41,026 nt of DNA from Chlorobiaceae bacterium (GCA_013334755.1 JAAXWX010000017.1:1-41026); one strand, 5' to 3'. Numbered from the stretch's first letter, positions 27,801 through 37,048 are shown. Program-made: numbers and translations. Notes: generated by a model from the sequence alone, not told the origin.

Positions 27801-29240
27801 CTATTCTTTTCTGGTTATGGTTCTTGCATTAATGAGCGCATCGACAACCTGCTCAAGCTTCATTCCCCTTGATCCTTTGAAAAGCACGGTATCTCCTTCC
27901 TGCAATACTGTCAGCAATGCCCCGAGAAGTTTTTCACGGCTCTCGAAATGACCCCGGCAAAGTGATGGAGCCTCATGCCCAAGAAGCCGGGCCTTGTCAC
28001 CAAAGGTAAAAAGTATGTCAACTGAACTTTGCTGAATATAGCGGCCAATTGCCTCATGTTCAACATCTTCCGCTAATCCGAGCTCAAGCATATCCCCAAG
28101 AACAGCAACTCTTTTCCCGGCGCAAGGAATATCGCAAAGGGCATCAATTGCCAGGCGCATCGAGTCCGAATTAGCATTGTAGGTATCATTAAGGATTCTG
28201 AGACCGCAGGTGTCCAGTACCTCAAGCCGCTTCCACCCCGGTGCAGGAGTAAGATGTTCAAGCCCATCTCTGATCTGACAAAGTGAGAGGCCAAAAAAGT
28301 GTCCTACTGCTGCTGCTGCAAGAGCATTAATCACATTGTGCTTTCCGGTAAAATTCAGTGTAACCGCTTCTGTCCCGGCTGCTGAACATAACAGAAAAGA
28401 GAGCCTGCCTTCCCTGTTGAGTAAAATCTCCCGAGCCCAGCAGGTATGATCGGGTTTTTTCTGAATTCCGTAAGTAACCTTCCCTGCCAGCCCCTCTCCT
28501 GCGAGAGTGAGCCAGGGATCATCTGTATTGACAAAAGCAGTCCCTCCGCTCTTGCTGAGATAGTCGAAAAGCTGGGTTTCCGCCGCGGCAACCCCATCAA
28601 GGTCCAGAAGAAACTCCAGATGCTCATGGCCTATATTCGTCAAAAGAGCATGAGTCGGCCTGGCAATAGCTGCAAGCAATGTCATCTCTCCTGGATGATT
28701 GATACCCATCTCGACTACTGCGATATCAGTATCGTGCCTGAGCTGTAAAAGAGTAAGGGGAACGCCGAGATGGTTGTTCCTGTTACCCTGACTCATTTGA
28801 ACCTTAAAAGCGGTACCAAGTACTGAAGCAACCATCTCCTTTGTTGTGGTTTTTCCATTGCTGCCGCCGATAGCCACAACAGGAATTGAAAATTTGTTCC
28901 GGTAGATCGTAGAAAGCTGCTGCATGCCTGCAACGGGATCATCCGTGACAATAAACCCTTTTCCGCCGGGCGGCTCTGCAGATCCTTGCGCTTCATACCA
29001 CTGACGGCTTACCATTGCCCATGATGCACCATTTTCAAACACAGTCCCTACAAAGCAATGTCCGTCTATATTTTCACCCTTCAGCGCAATGAAAATCTCT
29101 CCTCCCGCCACCTCTCTTGAATCAATGACCACTACAGGCGAAGCAATCTCCCGGGGCGGGAACTCAGCCCCGGCGACAACAACCTCCCCAACGCACCGGA
29201 AATCATCCACCGTCAGCACGCCTTTCGCATTTATTTGCAC
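27801..29240 (-). CDS. murF: UDP-N-acetylmuramoyl-tripeptide--D-alanyl-D-alanine ligase
   Basis: This 479-residue Mur ligase adds D-Ala-D-Ala to finish the UDP-MurNAc-pentapeptide. The ATP loop GSNGKTTTKEM (126-136), the SQGNRNNHLGVPLTLL segment typical of MurF, and the later ILNDTYNANSDSMRLAI are clear. The start is GTG at 29240 with a strong AGGAG upstream, lying inside the murE 3' end (10-bp overlap). The D-Ala-D-Ala ligase gene ddl is not in the window. Confidence 0.96.
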   Translation of the reverse strand: MQINAKGVLTVDDFRCVGEVVVAGAEFPPREIASPVVVIDSREVAGGEIFIALKGENIDGHCFVGTVFENGASWAMVSRQWYEAQGSAEPPGGKGFIVTDDPVAGMQQLSTIYRNKFSIPVVAIGGSNGKTTTKEMVASVLGTAFKVQMSQGNRNNHLGVPLTLLQLRHDTDIAVVEMGINHPGEMTLLAAIARPTHALLTNIGHEHLEFLLDLDGVAAAETQLFDYLSKSGGTAFVNTDDPWLTLAGEGLAGKVTYGIQKKPDHTCWAREILLNREGRLSFLLCSAAGTEAVTLNFTGKHNVINALAAAAVGHFFGLSLCQIRDGLEHLTPAPGWKRLEVLDTCGLRILNDTYNANSDSMRLAIDALCDIPCAGKRVAVLGDMLELGLAEDVEHEAIGRYIQQSSVDILFTFGDKARLLGHEAPSLCRGHFESREKLLGALLTVLQEGDTVLFKGSRGMKLEQVVDALINARTITRKE

Positions 29241-30796
29241 AAACTCTCCTTTTCCGGATATCCGGAAGCACTTTCCTGCATATATGTTTTTATAAGCTCC
29301 TGATCCGAAAAAAAATGTTTCTGACCTGCAATCTCTTGATACTTTTCATGACCTTTTCCTGCAACGAGAAGCACATCTCCCTGTTTGAGCATCAAAACCG
29401 CCCTCCTTATAGCTTCAGCCCGATCGCTGATCCTTGTATAATGGCCCCCGGTAATACCTTGTTCAATTTCATCAAGAATAACTTCAGGCTCTTCGTGTCG
29501 GGGATTGTCAGAGGTAATGATAACTTCATCAGCTAAAAGCGATGCAATACGGCCCATTTCAGATCGCTTTGTCCTGTCTCTGTTGCCACCGCACCCAAAA
29601 ACAACAATAAGACGGGAACCATCAGGCTTGAGCCCTCGCAACGCTTCAAGCACCTTGAAAAGCGCATCGGGAGTATGAGCATAATCAACAAAAGCTGACC
29701 ATCCCTTGCGTCCATCAACAATTCTTTCCATACGCCCGTCAACCGAGGAAACCGCAGACAGGGAATGGCAGATCTCTTCCGGAGTAAGGCCCATACCAGT
29801 ACCAATAGCGGCTGCTTCAAGTACGTTCATAACATTAAAGACTCCCGGAAGACTGACCCGCATAGTCATCCGCGAATCAGGGAAATGAAGGTCAACAGTA
29901 CTTGAATCAATGGTACTCTGAAGAATGTCGGCCATAAAACGCCTGCCGCACGCAATGATGGAATGAACCCCTTGCTGCAACGTACAACAGTATATTTTAT
30001 CATGCGCAAGCCCTGCTGCCATCTGTATGGCATAGGGATCATCAATATTTATAACAGCAAACCCTTCCGGGGAGAGCTGGCCAAACAGCTTCTGTTTGGC
30101 TGAAGCGTATTCCTGCATGGTTTGATGAAAATCGAGATGCTCCCGGGTCAGATTGGTGAAAAGTGCTGCATGAAACCTGATGCCATATACCCTCTGCAGT
30201 ACAAGTGCATGAGAAGAGACCTCCATAACGACCGCCCGGCATCCCGCTTCCAGCATCTGACTGAAAAGAGCATGCAGACCATGAGCCTCGGGAGTGGTAC
30301 GATCAAGCGGTATTTCCCGCTCAGCAATCCGGCAAAGATTGGTCCCGATATAACCTGTAGATATACCATTAGCATTGAGCATTGCCATGATCAATTTTGC
30401 AGTTGTGGTTTTACCGTTGGTACCGGTGACCCCGATAATCTGCAGGCGGTCGGAAGCCCTTCCATAAAAAATTCGAGCCACTTCGGCCAGTGCCTTACGT
30501 GCATCAGATACTTTAATATACAGGCAGGATGAGTCGGTATCAGGCGGGAATTCTTCGCAGATAACTGCTACTGCCCCACGCTCAACTGCATTTTGGATAA
30601 ACTGGTGGCCGTCCAGGCAATAGCCTCTTACCGCAACAAAAAGTGTACCATCATGAACCTCACGAGAATCACTGGTAACCATCTGTATCACACCACCGAT
30701 ACTTGATGTTCCATCAAGCGCCAAATAATTAATCTCCTTGAGCAACTCCTCCAGTTGCACCATCTCTCTGCCGACGCGCTCTATTGATGCAGCCAT
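29231..30796 (-). CDS. murE: UDP-N-acetylmuramoyl-tripeptide synthetase (meso-diaminopimelate-adding)
   Basis: This 521-residue Mur ligase adds the third stem-peptide residue. The ATP loop GTNGKTTTAK (125-134), EVSSHAL (192-198) and FVDYAHTPDAL (369-379) are typical. DNPR at 430-433 is the motif seen in enzymes that use meso-diaminopimelate rather than lysine, so the wall should be of the Gram-negative DAP type. The ATG at 30796 lies within the end of ftsI (16-bp overlap) with AAGGGAA upstream as ribosome binding site. A second ATG at residue 12 is possible but less well spaced. Confidence 0.97.
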   Translation of the reverse strand: MAASIERVGREMVQLEELLKEINYLALDGTSSIGGVIQMVTSDSREVHDGTLFVAVRGYCLDGHQFIQNAVERGAVAVICEEFPPDTDSSCLYIKVSDARKALAEVARIFYGRASDRLQIIGVTGTNGKTTTAKLIMAMLNANGISTGYIGTNLCRIAEREIPLDRTTPEAHGLHALFSQMLEAGCRAVVMEVSSHALVLQRVYGIRFHAALFTNLTREHLDFHQTMQEYASAKQKLFGQLSPEGFAVINIDDPYAIQMAAGLAHDKIYCCTLQQGVHSIIACGRRFMADILQSTIDSSTVDLHFPDSRMTMRVSLPGVFNVMNVLEAAAIGTGMGLTPEEICHSLSAVSSVDGRMERIVDGRKGWSAFVDYAHTPDALFKVLEALRGLKPDGSRLIVVFGCGGNRDRTKRSEMGRIASLLADEVIITSDNPRHEEPEVILDEIEQGITGGHYTRISDRAEAIRRAVLMLKQGDVLLVAGKGHEKYQEIAGQKHFFSDQELIKTYMQESASGYPEKESLCK

Positions 30797-32832
30797 GAGG
30801 ATTTTCCCTTGATTTTCCTTGATGCAAGCGTCACTTTTATAACCTTCTCCTTTACAACCCTGCTGGAAGGCGCAATACTCTGGCTGACAACAACCCCGTC
30901 AAAATCTCCCGAATATTCCATCCCCAGATTCAGCCATTTCAACAGGCTCTGGGCATCACGCCCCTTAAGTCCGCGAAGTTCAGGAACCACTACCGTCACA
31001 ATTGAATCAATGATCGACTTTTCAGGAGAGCGGATAGCAAGATTTTTCTGCATCTCCTCAGAACAGGCAATCATTCTTGATGCGATGCCAGAAAAAACCG
31101 GGGCAGCTACGGTTGCCGCATAATACGCGGTTTTCGGATTTTCAACAATCACAATAATAGCATATCGGGGAGCCTCTACAGGAAAATAGCCGACAAATGA
31201 TGAGACATATACCGGGTTGGCATATGAACCTCCGGCAGCACGCCTTGCTGTTCCGGTCTTGCCCGCAACAGTCACACCCGGCACTGCAGCATTTTTTGCT
31301 GTTCCACTGTCAACAACGGCCTTAAAATACTCTTTGCCGAGATATCTTGCCGCTTCTACAGAAACCACCCTCTGGACCTTTTCAGGGGCTCTCTCCTGGA
31401 CAACCTGGCCTTGAGCATCAATAACACGCTTGATGATAAACGGCTTCATTAACTCACCGTCATTGGCAATTGCCGCATAGGCCTGCAATATCTGAAGCGG
31501 GGTGGCCATCACCTGATAGCCATAACCCATCCAGGGGAGCGTTGTCCGATCCCATCTGGAAAGTGGCCGCACAATCCCCGGTGCTTCACCAACAAGTCCA
31601 ATACCGGTTTTCTTCCCAAATCCGAAATTTCTTGTATAGGCATAGAATGTCTCACGCCCAACCTCCATCGCTGTTTTAGCGGCCACAATATTACTGGAAT
31701 ACATGATCGCCTGACGGAACGTTATGTTACCATAGGATTCATGATCCCTGATCCTGAGGTTGTATATCGGGAACACGCCATTATTGGCAAATACCTTATC
31801 ATTAGCTTTTCTTTTAAGTACTTCCGTTGCTGCGGAAGCCATGACCAGTTTGAACGTTGAGCCTGGTTCATACATCTCAGTCACAGCACGGTTTCGAGAA
31901 TTCTGGCGAGTCCAGGTCTCTCTATGATTAAGATCAAAAGCAGGATTGTTGGCCATGGCAAGTATCTCTCCGGTACGGACATCCATGACAATACTTGACG
32001 CTGCATCAGCCTGAAACGCATTGACCGCCTTTGCAAGTTCATCTTCAACAATACTTTGAATATCCCCATCAATAGTCAACTGTACCGTATTGCCTTTTAT
32101 CGGATCCTGCTGCTGAGCATCGGGTGCCGGATAACGGATTCCAGTGGCCGATCGTTGAAAAATTCTCGTTCCATCACGCCCTTTCAACGCTTTATTAAGC
32201 TGTAGCTCGAGCCCGCTGCTTCCTTCACTTTCACTCTTGACGCTGCCGATAGAGCCGATCACCTGGGCGGCGACATTCAGGTAATACCGCTGTTGCTCTC
32301 TGTCAAACCACACTCCGGGAATTTTTTCCTGCATAAACTGCATAAGCGGCAAGGCTTTTGCTACAGGTATTTTTCGACCAAGCACAGCCACACCTTTACG
32401 ACGATGCAGCTCATGAAGATAAAACGACTTGCTTCGCCCAAAATGGCGGGCAAACAGGGCTGCAACTGTAGCGGAATTATCATATTTTTTCTGCTTATTG
32501 CTCTTCTTGTCCATTACCGGCTTGCCATTTTTATCAAACAAGGGGGTATTGCGGACAATCGAAGGATCGGCATAGAAGGAGATGGATTCTATACTTTCCG
32601 CCAGCATACGTGAATGCCTGTCAAGTATTGCCCCCCTCTGGGCGCGCTCAGTGACCACCCGCTCATACTGTTTCGCTGCTTTTTGCTTGTATTTCCTGGC
32701 ATTGATCACTTGAATATTGAGCAGCATGCCAATAATTGCAGCAATAAAAATCGAAAAAACAATAACGACAATACCAAGGCGCTTACCGAACTCTTGATCA
32801 TCCAGCCTCTTGATGTTCTGCTGATCATCCAT
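30781..32832 (-). CDS. ftsI: Septal transpeptidase FtsI/PBP3 with C-terminal PASTA domain
   Basis: This class B penicillin-binding protein of 683 residues crosslinks septal peptidoglycan with FtsW. A short cytoplasmic tail and one membrane helix (about 19-42) precede the dimerisation domain (RGAILDRHSRMLAES region). The transpeptidase motifs follow: STFK (Ser325, Lys328), SSN (379-381) and KTGT (525-528). A PASTA-type segment lies near the C-terminus (VVPELRGLKGRDAQSLLKWL onward, about 617-680). The start is the ATG at 32832, since a TTG two codons upstream is less likely. It follows ftsL by 31 bp and overlaps murE by 16 bp. Confidence 0.96.
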   Translation of the reverse strand: MDDQQNIKRLDDQEFGKRLGIVVIVFSIFIAAIIGMLLNIQVINARKYKQKAAKQYERVVTERAQRGAILDRHSRMLAESIESISFYADPSIVRNTPLFDKNGKPVMDKKSNKQKKYDNSATVAALFARHFGRSKSFYLHELHRRKGVAVLGRKIPVAKALPLMQFMQEKIPGVWFDREQQRYYLNVAAQVIGSIGSVKSESEGSSGLELQLNKALKGRDGTRIFQRSATGIRYPAPDAQQQDPIKGNTVQLTIDGDIQSIVEDELAKAVNAFQADAASSIVMDVRTGEILAMANNPAFDLNHRETWTRQNSRNRAVTEMYEPGSTFKLVMASAATEVLKRKANDKVFANNGVFPIYNLRIRDHESYGNITFRQAIMYSSNIVAAKTAMEVGRETFYAYTRNFGFGKKTGIGLVGEAPGIVRPLSRWDRTTLPWMGYGYQVMATPLQILQAYAAIANDGELMKPFIIKRVIDAQGQVVQERAPEKVQRVVSVEAARYLGKEYFKAVVDSGTAKNAAVPGVTVAGKTGTARRAAGGSYANPVYVSSFVGYFPVEAPRYAIIVIVENPKTAYYAATVAAPVFSGIASRMIACSEEMQKNLAIRSPEKSIIDSIVTVVVPELRGLKGRDAQSLLKWLNLGMEYSGDFDGVVVSQSIAPSSRVVKEKVIKVTLASRKIKGKSSWLHQ

Positions 32833-32863
32833 GATCAATCCCGTTCATTTAACGACAAATCAT

Positions 32864-33301
32864 TCATGGCATAAGTTCAACCGGAGGGATGCTTGAAGGA
32901 ACGAGTCCAAGTGCAACAGCATCTTGAGCAATATTTCTGATACTATGCAATTCATCAATTTTGAGTTCCTGTGAAGTAATAACGCTTGAGGTCATCTGTA
33001 TCTGCTCCCGTAGCTTTTCATTGCGCAGGGCAAGATTGTTGATTGCAAGATTGTTATAGGTCTGGAAAAGAATAACCCCCATTCCGGCCAGAATGTACAA
33101 AAAAGACCTCGGACGCAACAATGAACCGATATCGAATTCCAGCGTATTACTGACCAGCTCCCTGAACCCTATATTCTGAGGAACTTTAACCTCACCGGCA
33201 TGGTCAGCAGCAACCACCTCGTCAGATCTTTTTTTCCCAAAGCTTTTAAAACGACTAAAATAACTTTGCAAAAAAAGCAGAACTGCAGTATCAGCCTTCA
33301 C
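32864..33301 (-). CDS. ftsL: FtsL-like divisome protein
   Basis: This 145-residue bitopic protein has an N-terminal cytoplasmic part of about 60 residues, one membrane helix (around 65-83) and then a leucine-zipper-like coiled coil (NNLALRNEKLREQIQ region). That is the architecture of FtsL, which pairs with FtsB and activates FtsW/FtsI. Sequence similarity in this family is poor, so the call rests on architecture and position between rsmH and ftsI. The start is GTG at 33301 with a perfect GAAGGAGG ribosome binding site lying inside the last codons of rsmH (11-bp overlap), which implies coupled translation. Confidence 0.82.
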   Translation of the reverse strand: MKADTAVLLFLQSYFSRFKSFGKKRSDEVVAADHAGEVKVPQNIGFRELVSNTLEFDIGSLLRPRSFLYILAGMGVILFQTYNNLAINNLALRNEKLREQIQMTSSVITSQELKIDELHSIRNIAQDAVALGLVPSSIPPVELMP

Positions 33302-34280
33302 GGCAACCTCCTTCGTGAATTTTTTCTATGACCCTTAATTTCGCACTTCTTGCTCTTGAGTTTAAATCTATTTCCTCCCTTGATGCAATCAGAGGCTTCC
33401 GGGTAAGGAGGGCAACCGTACCCCATGCAAGAGGTTCCCTCAAAGCGACCCCTTTGGGGCCCCAGTCACTCCTTGCTTTTTCAGCAAAAACAGTTTTCAC
33501 GATCCTGTCTTCAAGAGAGTGATAACTGATTACCGCCATCCTGCCATGCTCCTCAAGGCAATCGATCCCATCATAAAGTGCCTCGCGGAGAACATCAAGC
33601 TCACCATTCACCTCAATTCTCAAAGCCTGAAAAACTCTTGAAAGTGTCTTGATCACTTTTTCTCCTCCATGCGCATGAGCACGAATAATTCCAGCAAGTT
33701 CCTGTGTCCCGCTGATTGTTCCATTTTTCTCACGGTATGCATAAATAGCCCTCGCAATGCTCCTGCTTCTGGGCTCTTCGCCATATCGATAAAAAAGACG
33801 TGCAAGTTCACGCTCATCATATGTATTGACAATATCAGCAGCAGTTACAGCAGCATTACTATCCATCCTCATATCAAGAGGCCCTTCCTTTATATAGCTG
33901 AAACCCCGCTCAGCGGTATCAATCTGATACGATGAAACCCCGAGATCAAGCAGAATCCCGGTAACCTTAGGCTCTAAACCCTCTTCACTGCAGACCTTTT
34001 TAATGATTCCCTCAATATCAAGGAAATTTCCTTTCACAAGAACGACAGAGTCGTCATAATCCTGGAGTTTTCTTCGCGCCTCCCTTAATGCAGCATCGTC
34101 CTGATCAATCCCTATCAGCAGAGAGCCTTGAAGAAAACCGGCCTTAAAAAGAGCTTGCAACATCGCCAGCGAATGACCGCCGCCACCCAGAGTTCCGTCG
34201 ACATAAATACCTGGCTTTCTGACCAGAAGTGTAACAATGTCGGCGACGAGAACCGGCTCATGATAGGAATCCTGTACCAT
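33291..34280 (-). CDS. rsmH: 16S rRNA (cytosine-1402-N4)-methyltransferase
   Basis: This 329-residue SAM-dependent methyltransferase (formerly MraW) modifies C1402 in the ribosomal P site. Typical features are YHEPVLVADIV (6-16), the SAM loop DGTLGGGGHS (28-37), GILLDLGVSSYQ, and VISYHSLEDRIVK near the C-terminal third. The ATG at 34280 is chosen because it lies 6 bp downstream of the mraZ stop and gives the family N-terminus; the longer frame to 34364 would overlap mraZ and adds an atypical leader. Its end overlaps ftsL. Confidence 0.96.
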   Translation of the reverse strand: MVQDSYHEPVLVADIVTLLVRKPGIYVDGTLGGGGHSLAMLQALFKAGFLQGSLLIGIDQDDAALREARRKLQDYDDSVVLVKGNFLDIEGIIKKVCSEEGLEPKVTGILLDLGVSSYQIDTAERGFSYIKEGPLDMRMDSNAAVTAADIVNTYDERELARLFYRYGEEPRSRSIARAIYAYREKNGTISGTQELAGIIRAHAHGGEKVIKTLSRVFQALRIEVNGELDVLREALYDGIDCLEEHGRMAVISYHSLEDRIVKTVFAEKARSDWGPKGVALREPLAWGTVALLTRKPLIASREEIDLNSRARSAKLRVIEKIHEGGCREG

Positions 34281-34285
34281 GGCTT

Positions 34286-34756
34286 TCAGAAGTACCTGCC
34301 TGCCAGTGACCCAAAACGACCGGCACTCTCCTGCAAAAGAGCAGAAAGGCGCTGCGGATCCCAAATACTCATTTTCGTATCAGCCCCGATAATGACCACA
34401 TCCTTTGTAATACCGGCATGCTCAAGAAATTCCCTCGACAACGCGATCCTCCCCTGACGGTCAAGTTCGACCGTTTCAAGACTTTCATACATCAATGTCT
34501 TCAGAAGGCGCTCTTCAGGGTTAAAATCAGAAAGACCGGATATAGATTTTCTCATACCGGCCCAGATAAACGGCTCATAAAGTTCAATCGAGCAATCAGG
34601 TGCTTTCATGATATAGAACCCTTCGACATGCTCTGATACGGCGTCTCCGATACCCGCTGAAGCCGCTGTTTCGAATTTGCGGCGAAACCTTACAGGAATC
34701 ATCAGCCGACCTTTTTCATCGACGGCATGCCTCTCTTTTCCAATAAAGCCCGCCAT
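34286..34756 (-). CDS. mraZ: Transcriptional regulator MraZ
   Basis: This 156-residue protein has two AbrB/SpoVT-like half-domains, each with the DxxGR motif: DEKGRLMIP (13-21) and DRQGRIALSREF (99-110). MraZ forms rings that bind repeated TGGGN boxes and controls the division cluster in other bacteria. The ATG at 34756 is chosen because AAAGGG lies upstream at suitable spacing; the frame extends to 34831 with a Cys-rich, atypical N-terminus that is rejected. It is the first gene of the cluster, and three candidate binding repeats lie 114-137 bp upstream. Confidence 0.95.
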   Translation of the reverse strand: MAGFIGKERHAVDEKGRLMIPVRFRRKFETAASAGIGDAVSEHVEGFYIMKAPDCSIELYEPFIWAGMRKSISGLSDFNPEERLLKTLMYESLETVELDRQGRIALSREFLEHAGITKDVVIIGADTKMSIWDPQRLSALLQESAGRFGSLAGRYF

Positions 34757-34869
34757 TATAGCAATCCCTTTAACCTTCTTTATGCAAAAAGTGCAAACCT
34801 GATACAAGTTGTTATACATACAGGTCAGCATAAAAAAAGAAAAAAACAGTGACGGGGCGAACTACAAGT

Positions 34870-34893
34870 CCCATTTTTTACCATTTTTTGCCA
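34870..34893 (-). promoter_or_regulatory. Candidate MraZ operator: three TGGN repeats at 10-bp spacing
   Basis: On the minus strand TGGC (34893-34890), TGGT (34883-34880) and TGGG (34873-34870) are separated by exactly six bases each, so one repeat falls on every helical turn. All six-base spacers are AAAAAA. MraZ of E. coli and Mollicutes binds such direct repeats upstream of mraZ, so autoregulation of the cluster is likely. An AT-rich stretch with TATACA just upstream (34911-34906) could be part of the promoter. Confidence 0.65.
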
Positions 34894-34971
34894 CTTTAAA
34901 ATGTATAAAAAAGGATGCAGTAAAAAAATATTAACCTATTTTAATAGCTATGGCTGATTGATATAATTCGA

Positions 34972-35517
34972 ATGATAACAATCCCCATGAAAACAGAGCC
35001 AAAAGAAATTGTGGTGGATGGTTATAATCTGATTCATAAGCTTTATCCCTCCCTGACCCCGGCATCTCTCGACCATCTGCGTCAGGAAACTGAAAGAAAG
35101 CTGCTTTGTTTTCAGCTGGAAACAAATTGCCTGATCACCATCGTCTATGATGGCAAAGGAAGCCCCAGAGAGAGCGCTTTCGGGGCACCTTTGCATATTG
35201 TTTTTACTCCGGCATCAAAAAGTGCCGACCTATGGATCATTGATTACGTAAAGTCGTTGAACACAAGAGTAAAAATGGTTACTATTGTAAGTTCGGACGA
35301 TGAGATTCGAAGATACACAACGGCCTTCGGTGCCAAGTGTATAAAATCTGAGACGTTTGCGCTGCAACTTGCCAAGATTGAAACTGCTGTTGTCATGCGT
35401 AATGATAACCAGCGCTCCCCGAACAAGTCAGTCATAGAAAAAAAATTCAACGGGGAATTATTGAGCGATAGAGAGGTTGCCCGATGGCTGAAGCTGTTCA
35501 CCCGCAAAAAATCGTAG
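34972..35517 (+). CDS. NYN-domain protein, YacP/Rae1-like putative ribonuclease
   Basis: This 181-residue protein has the PIN-like NYN fold. The acidic catalytic-type residues appear in EIVVDGYNLIHKL (12-24), TIVYDGKGSP and TIVSSDDEIRRY, which matches YacP. In Bacillus the YacP protein (Rae1) is a ribosome-associated endoribonuclease; the role here is inferred from the family. It diverges from mraZ across a 215-bp shared upstream region and is the first of a plus-strand run with chorismate mutase and mltG. A second ATG at 34987 is a possible start; no strong ribosome binding site separates the two. Confidence 0.85.
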   Translation: MITIPMKTEPKEIVVDGYNLIHKLYPSLTPASLDHLRQETERKLLCFQLETNCLITIVYDGKGSPRESAFGAPLHIVFTPASKSADLWIIDYVKSLNTRVKMVTIVSSDDEIRRYTTAFGAKCIKSETFALQLAKIETAVVMRNDNQRSPNKSVIEKKFNGELLSDREVARWLKLFTRKKS

Positions 35518-35584
35518 CGACAACCCGACTCATTTTCTTATACTCTTGTTTGACAACAAAGCTTCACTCTTAACCACCGTCACT

Positions 35585-35914
35585 ATGATGTCCGACAGCA
35601 CCGTCAACAATACAGCGCATTGGCAGGAACTTGACGAATGGAGAAAAAAAATCGACACTCTTGATCAGCAATTGTCCACTCTACTATGCGAGAGATTGCA
35701 TTGCGCCCAAAATATCAGCTCCCTGAAATCAAGAATTGGAGAGCAGGTTCTCCAGCCTGAACGGGAAAAAGAGGTACTGAACAACGTGCTTAACCATACC
35801 GACTCACCCCTGAAAGCCCAGACACTGGAAAAAATCTATCGCTGCATAATTGAAGAGACCCGCCTGTTTCAGCATGAGTGGAAAAACAGTCAGTCAGACA
35901 TTCAGGCCAGCTAA
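35585..35914 (+). CDS. Chorismate mutase (AroQ class)
   Basis: This all-helical protein of about 109 residues rearranges chorismate to prephenate for phenylalanine and tyrosine synthesis. The AroQ pattern is visible: ELDEWRKKIDTLDQQLSTLL (helix 1 with the active-site Arg), then LKSRIGEQVLQPEREKEVL with Lys, Arg and Glu at expected places, and IYRCIIEETRLFQ as the last helix. It is a monofunctional enzyme with no prephenate dehydratase or DAHP synthase domain attached. The start is the ATG at 35585; a TTG at 35546 is rejected and an ATG at 35588 is an alternative. mltG begins 15 bp downstream. Confidence 0.88.
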   Translation: MMSDSTVNNTAHWQELDEWRKKIDTLDQQLSTLLCERLHCAQNISSLKSRIGEQVLQPEREKEVLNNVLNHTDSPLKAQTLEKIYRCIIEETRLFQHEWKNSQSDIQAS

Positions 35915-35929
35915 AAAGGCTCTCCCACA

Positions 35930-36943
35930 ATGGCATTAAAAATAATTTCCTTACGAAAACCGCTTATGGTTGGCGTGGCCATTCTGCTGACAGTATCGGC
36001 ATGCCTGTTATTTATTCCAGGACTCAATACCGCACCCGGAATAACCCGCCTGACCGTGCACAGAAACATGGGAGTCAGAACCATTGTCAATGAATTATAC
36101 AAAAACGGCTCGATTAGCAGCAAGTGGCAAGCACTTTTAACCCTCAGAATTATTCCACGACTGCATTATATCAAACCTGGACGATACACCATTCCGCCGG
36201 GAATGTCGAATTTCATGCTTATGTATTACCTGCATTCGCACCCGCAGGATGAAGTGCGCGTCACTCTTCCTGAAGGGCTGGATCTCAGAGCAATTGCCCG
36301 CATCCTCTCCCGAAAGCTTGATATTGACTCCACCGAGTTCATGAGGGCAACATCCAGCCCTGCCCTGCTCATCAAGCACGGCATTACAGCAAGAAATGCC
36401 GAAGGATACCTGCTTCCGGGGACCTATGACTTTGCCTGGGGAAGCACGCCTGAAGAAGCCACCGGATTTCTTATTGGCAGGTTCCGGCATTTTTATACAG
36501 ACAGCCTGAAGCACTTGACCACTGAAAAAGGACTGAACGAAACCGGATTGCTGACTCTCGCCTCTATTGTAGAAGCCGAAACCCCGCTTGACCAGGAAAA
36601 GAATCTGGTGGCAAGCGTCTATCTGAACCGGCTGAAAAAAAACATGCGGCTTCAGGCAGATCCAACGGTACAATATGCCCTTGGCGGAATTGCCCGCCAT
36701 CTCTATTACAAAGACCTTGCTGCCGACTCCCCTTATAACACCTATCGCCATGGCGGACTTCCGCCGGGCCCTATCTGCAACCCCGGTTCTGCTTCGATAA
36801 TGGCTGTCCTGAACCCTGCCGACAGCCAGTTCCTCTACTTTGTAGCGACCGGAAAAGGAGGACATTACTTCGCCGAATCACTGAAAGAGCATAATGCCAA
36901 CATCAAAAAGTACAAACTCGCCCAGCGTAATCCCACGTACTGA
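35930..36943 (+). CDS. mltG: Endolytic murein transglycosylase MltG
   Basis: This 337-residue membrane-anchored enzyme has one N-terminal helix (about 12-31) followed by a periplasmic LysM-like region and the YceG domain. Glu215 in ASIVEAETPLDQEKNLVASV corresponds to the catalytic Glu of E. coli MltG, and YLNRLKKNMRLQADPTVQYA is the usual following segment. MltG cleaves nascent glycan strands near the membrane and is thought to set their length. It sits beside, though divergent from, the division cluster. An AAGGC ribosome binding site precedes the ATG. Confidence 0.95.
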   Translation: MALKIISLRKPLMVGVAILLTVSACLLFIPGLNTAPGITRLTVHRNMGVRTIVNELYKNGSISSKWQALLTLRIIPRLHYIKPGRYTIPPGMSNFMLMYYLHSHPQDEVRVTLPEGLDLRAIARILSRKLDIDSTEFMRATSSPALLIKHGITARNAEGYLLPGTYDFAWGSTPEEATGFLIGRFRHFYTDSLKHLTTEKGLNETGLLTLASIVEAETPLDQEKNLVASVYLNRLKKNMRLQADPTVQYALGGIARHLYYKDLAADSPYNTYRHGGLPPGPICNPGSASIMAVLNPADSQFLYFVATGKGGHYFAESLKEHNANIKKYKLAQRNPTY

Positions 36944-37048
36944 TCGGTACAGGCAAAGGTTCCTATTAATCTCGCTGTTGAGTGATTGATTATATTTATT
37001 TATATATGTTACAGACACGGATCATTTTTTCAACCAATCACCAGAGAA

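Noticed and set aside
36137-36865. Minus-strand open frame of 242 residues
   Set aside because: Antisense to mltG, which has its catalytic motifs in the other strand.
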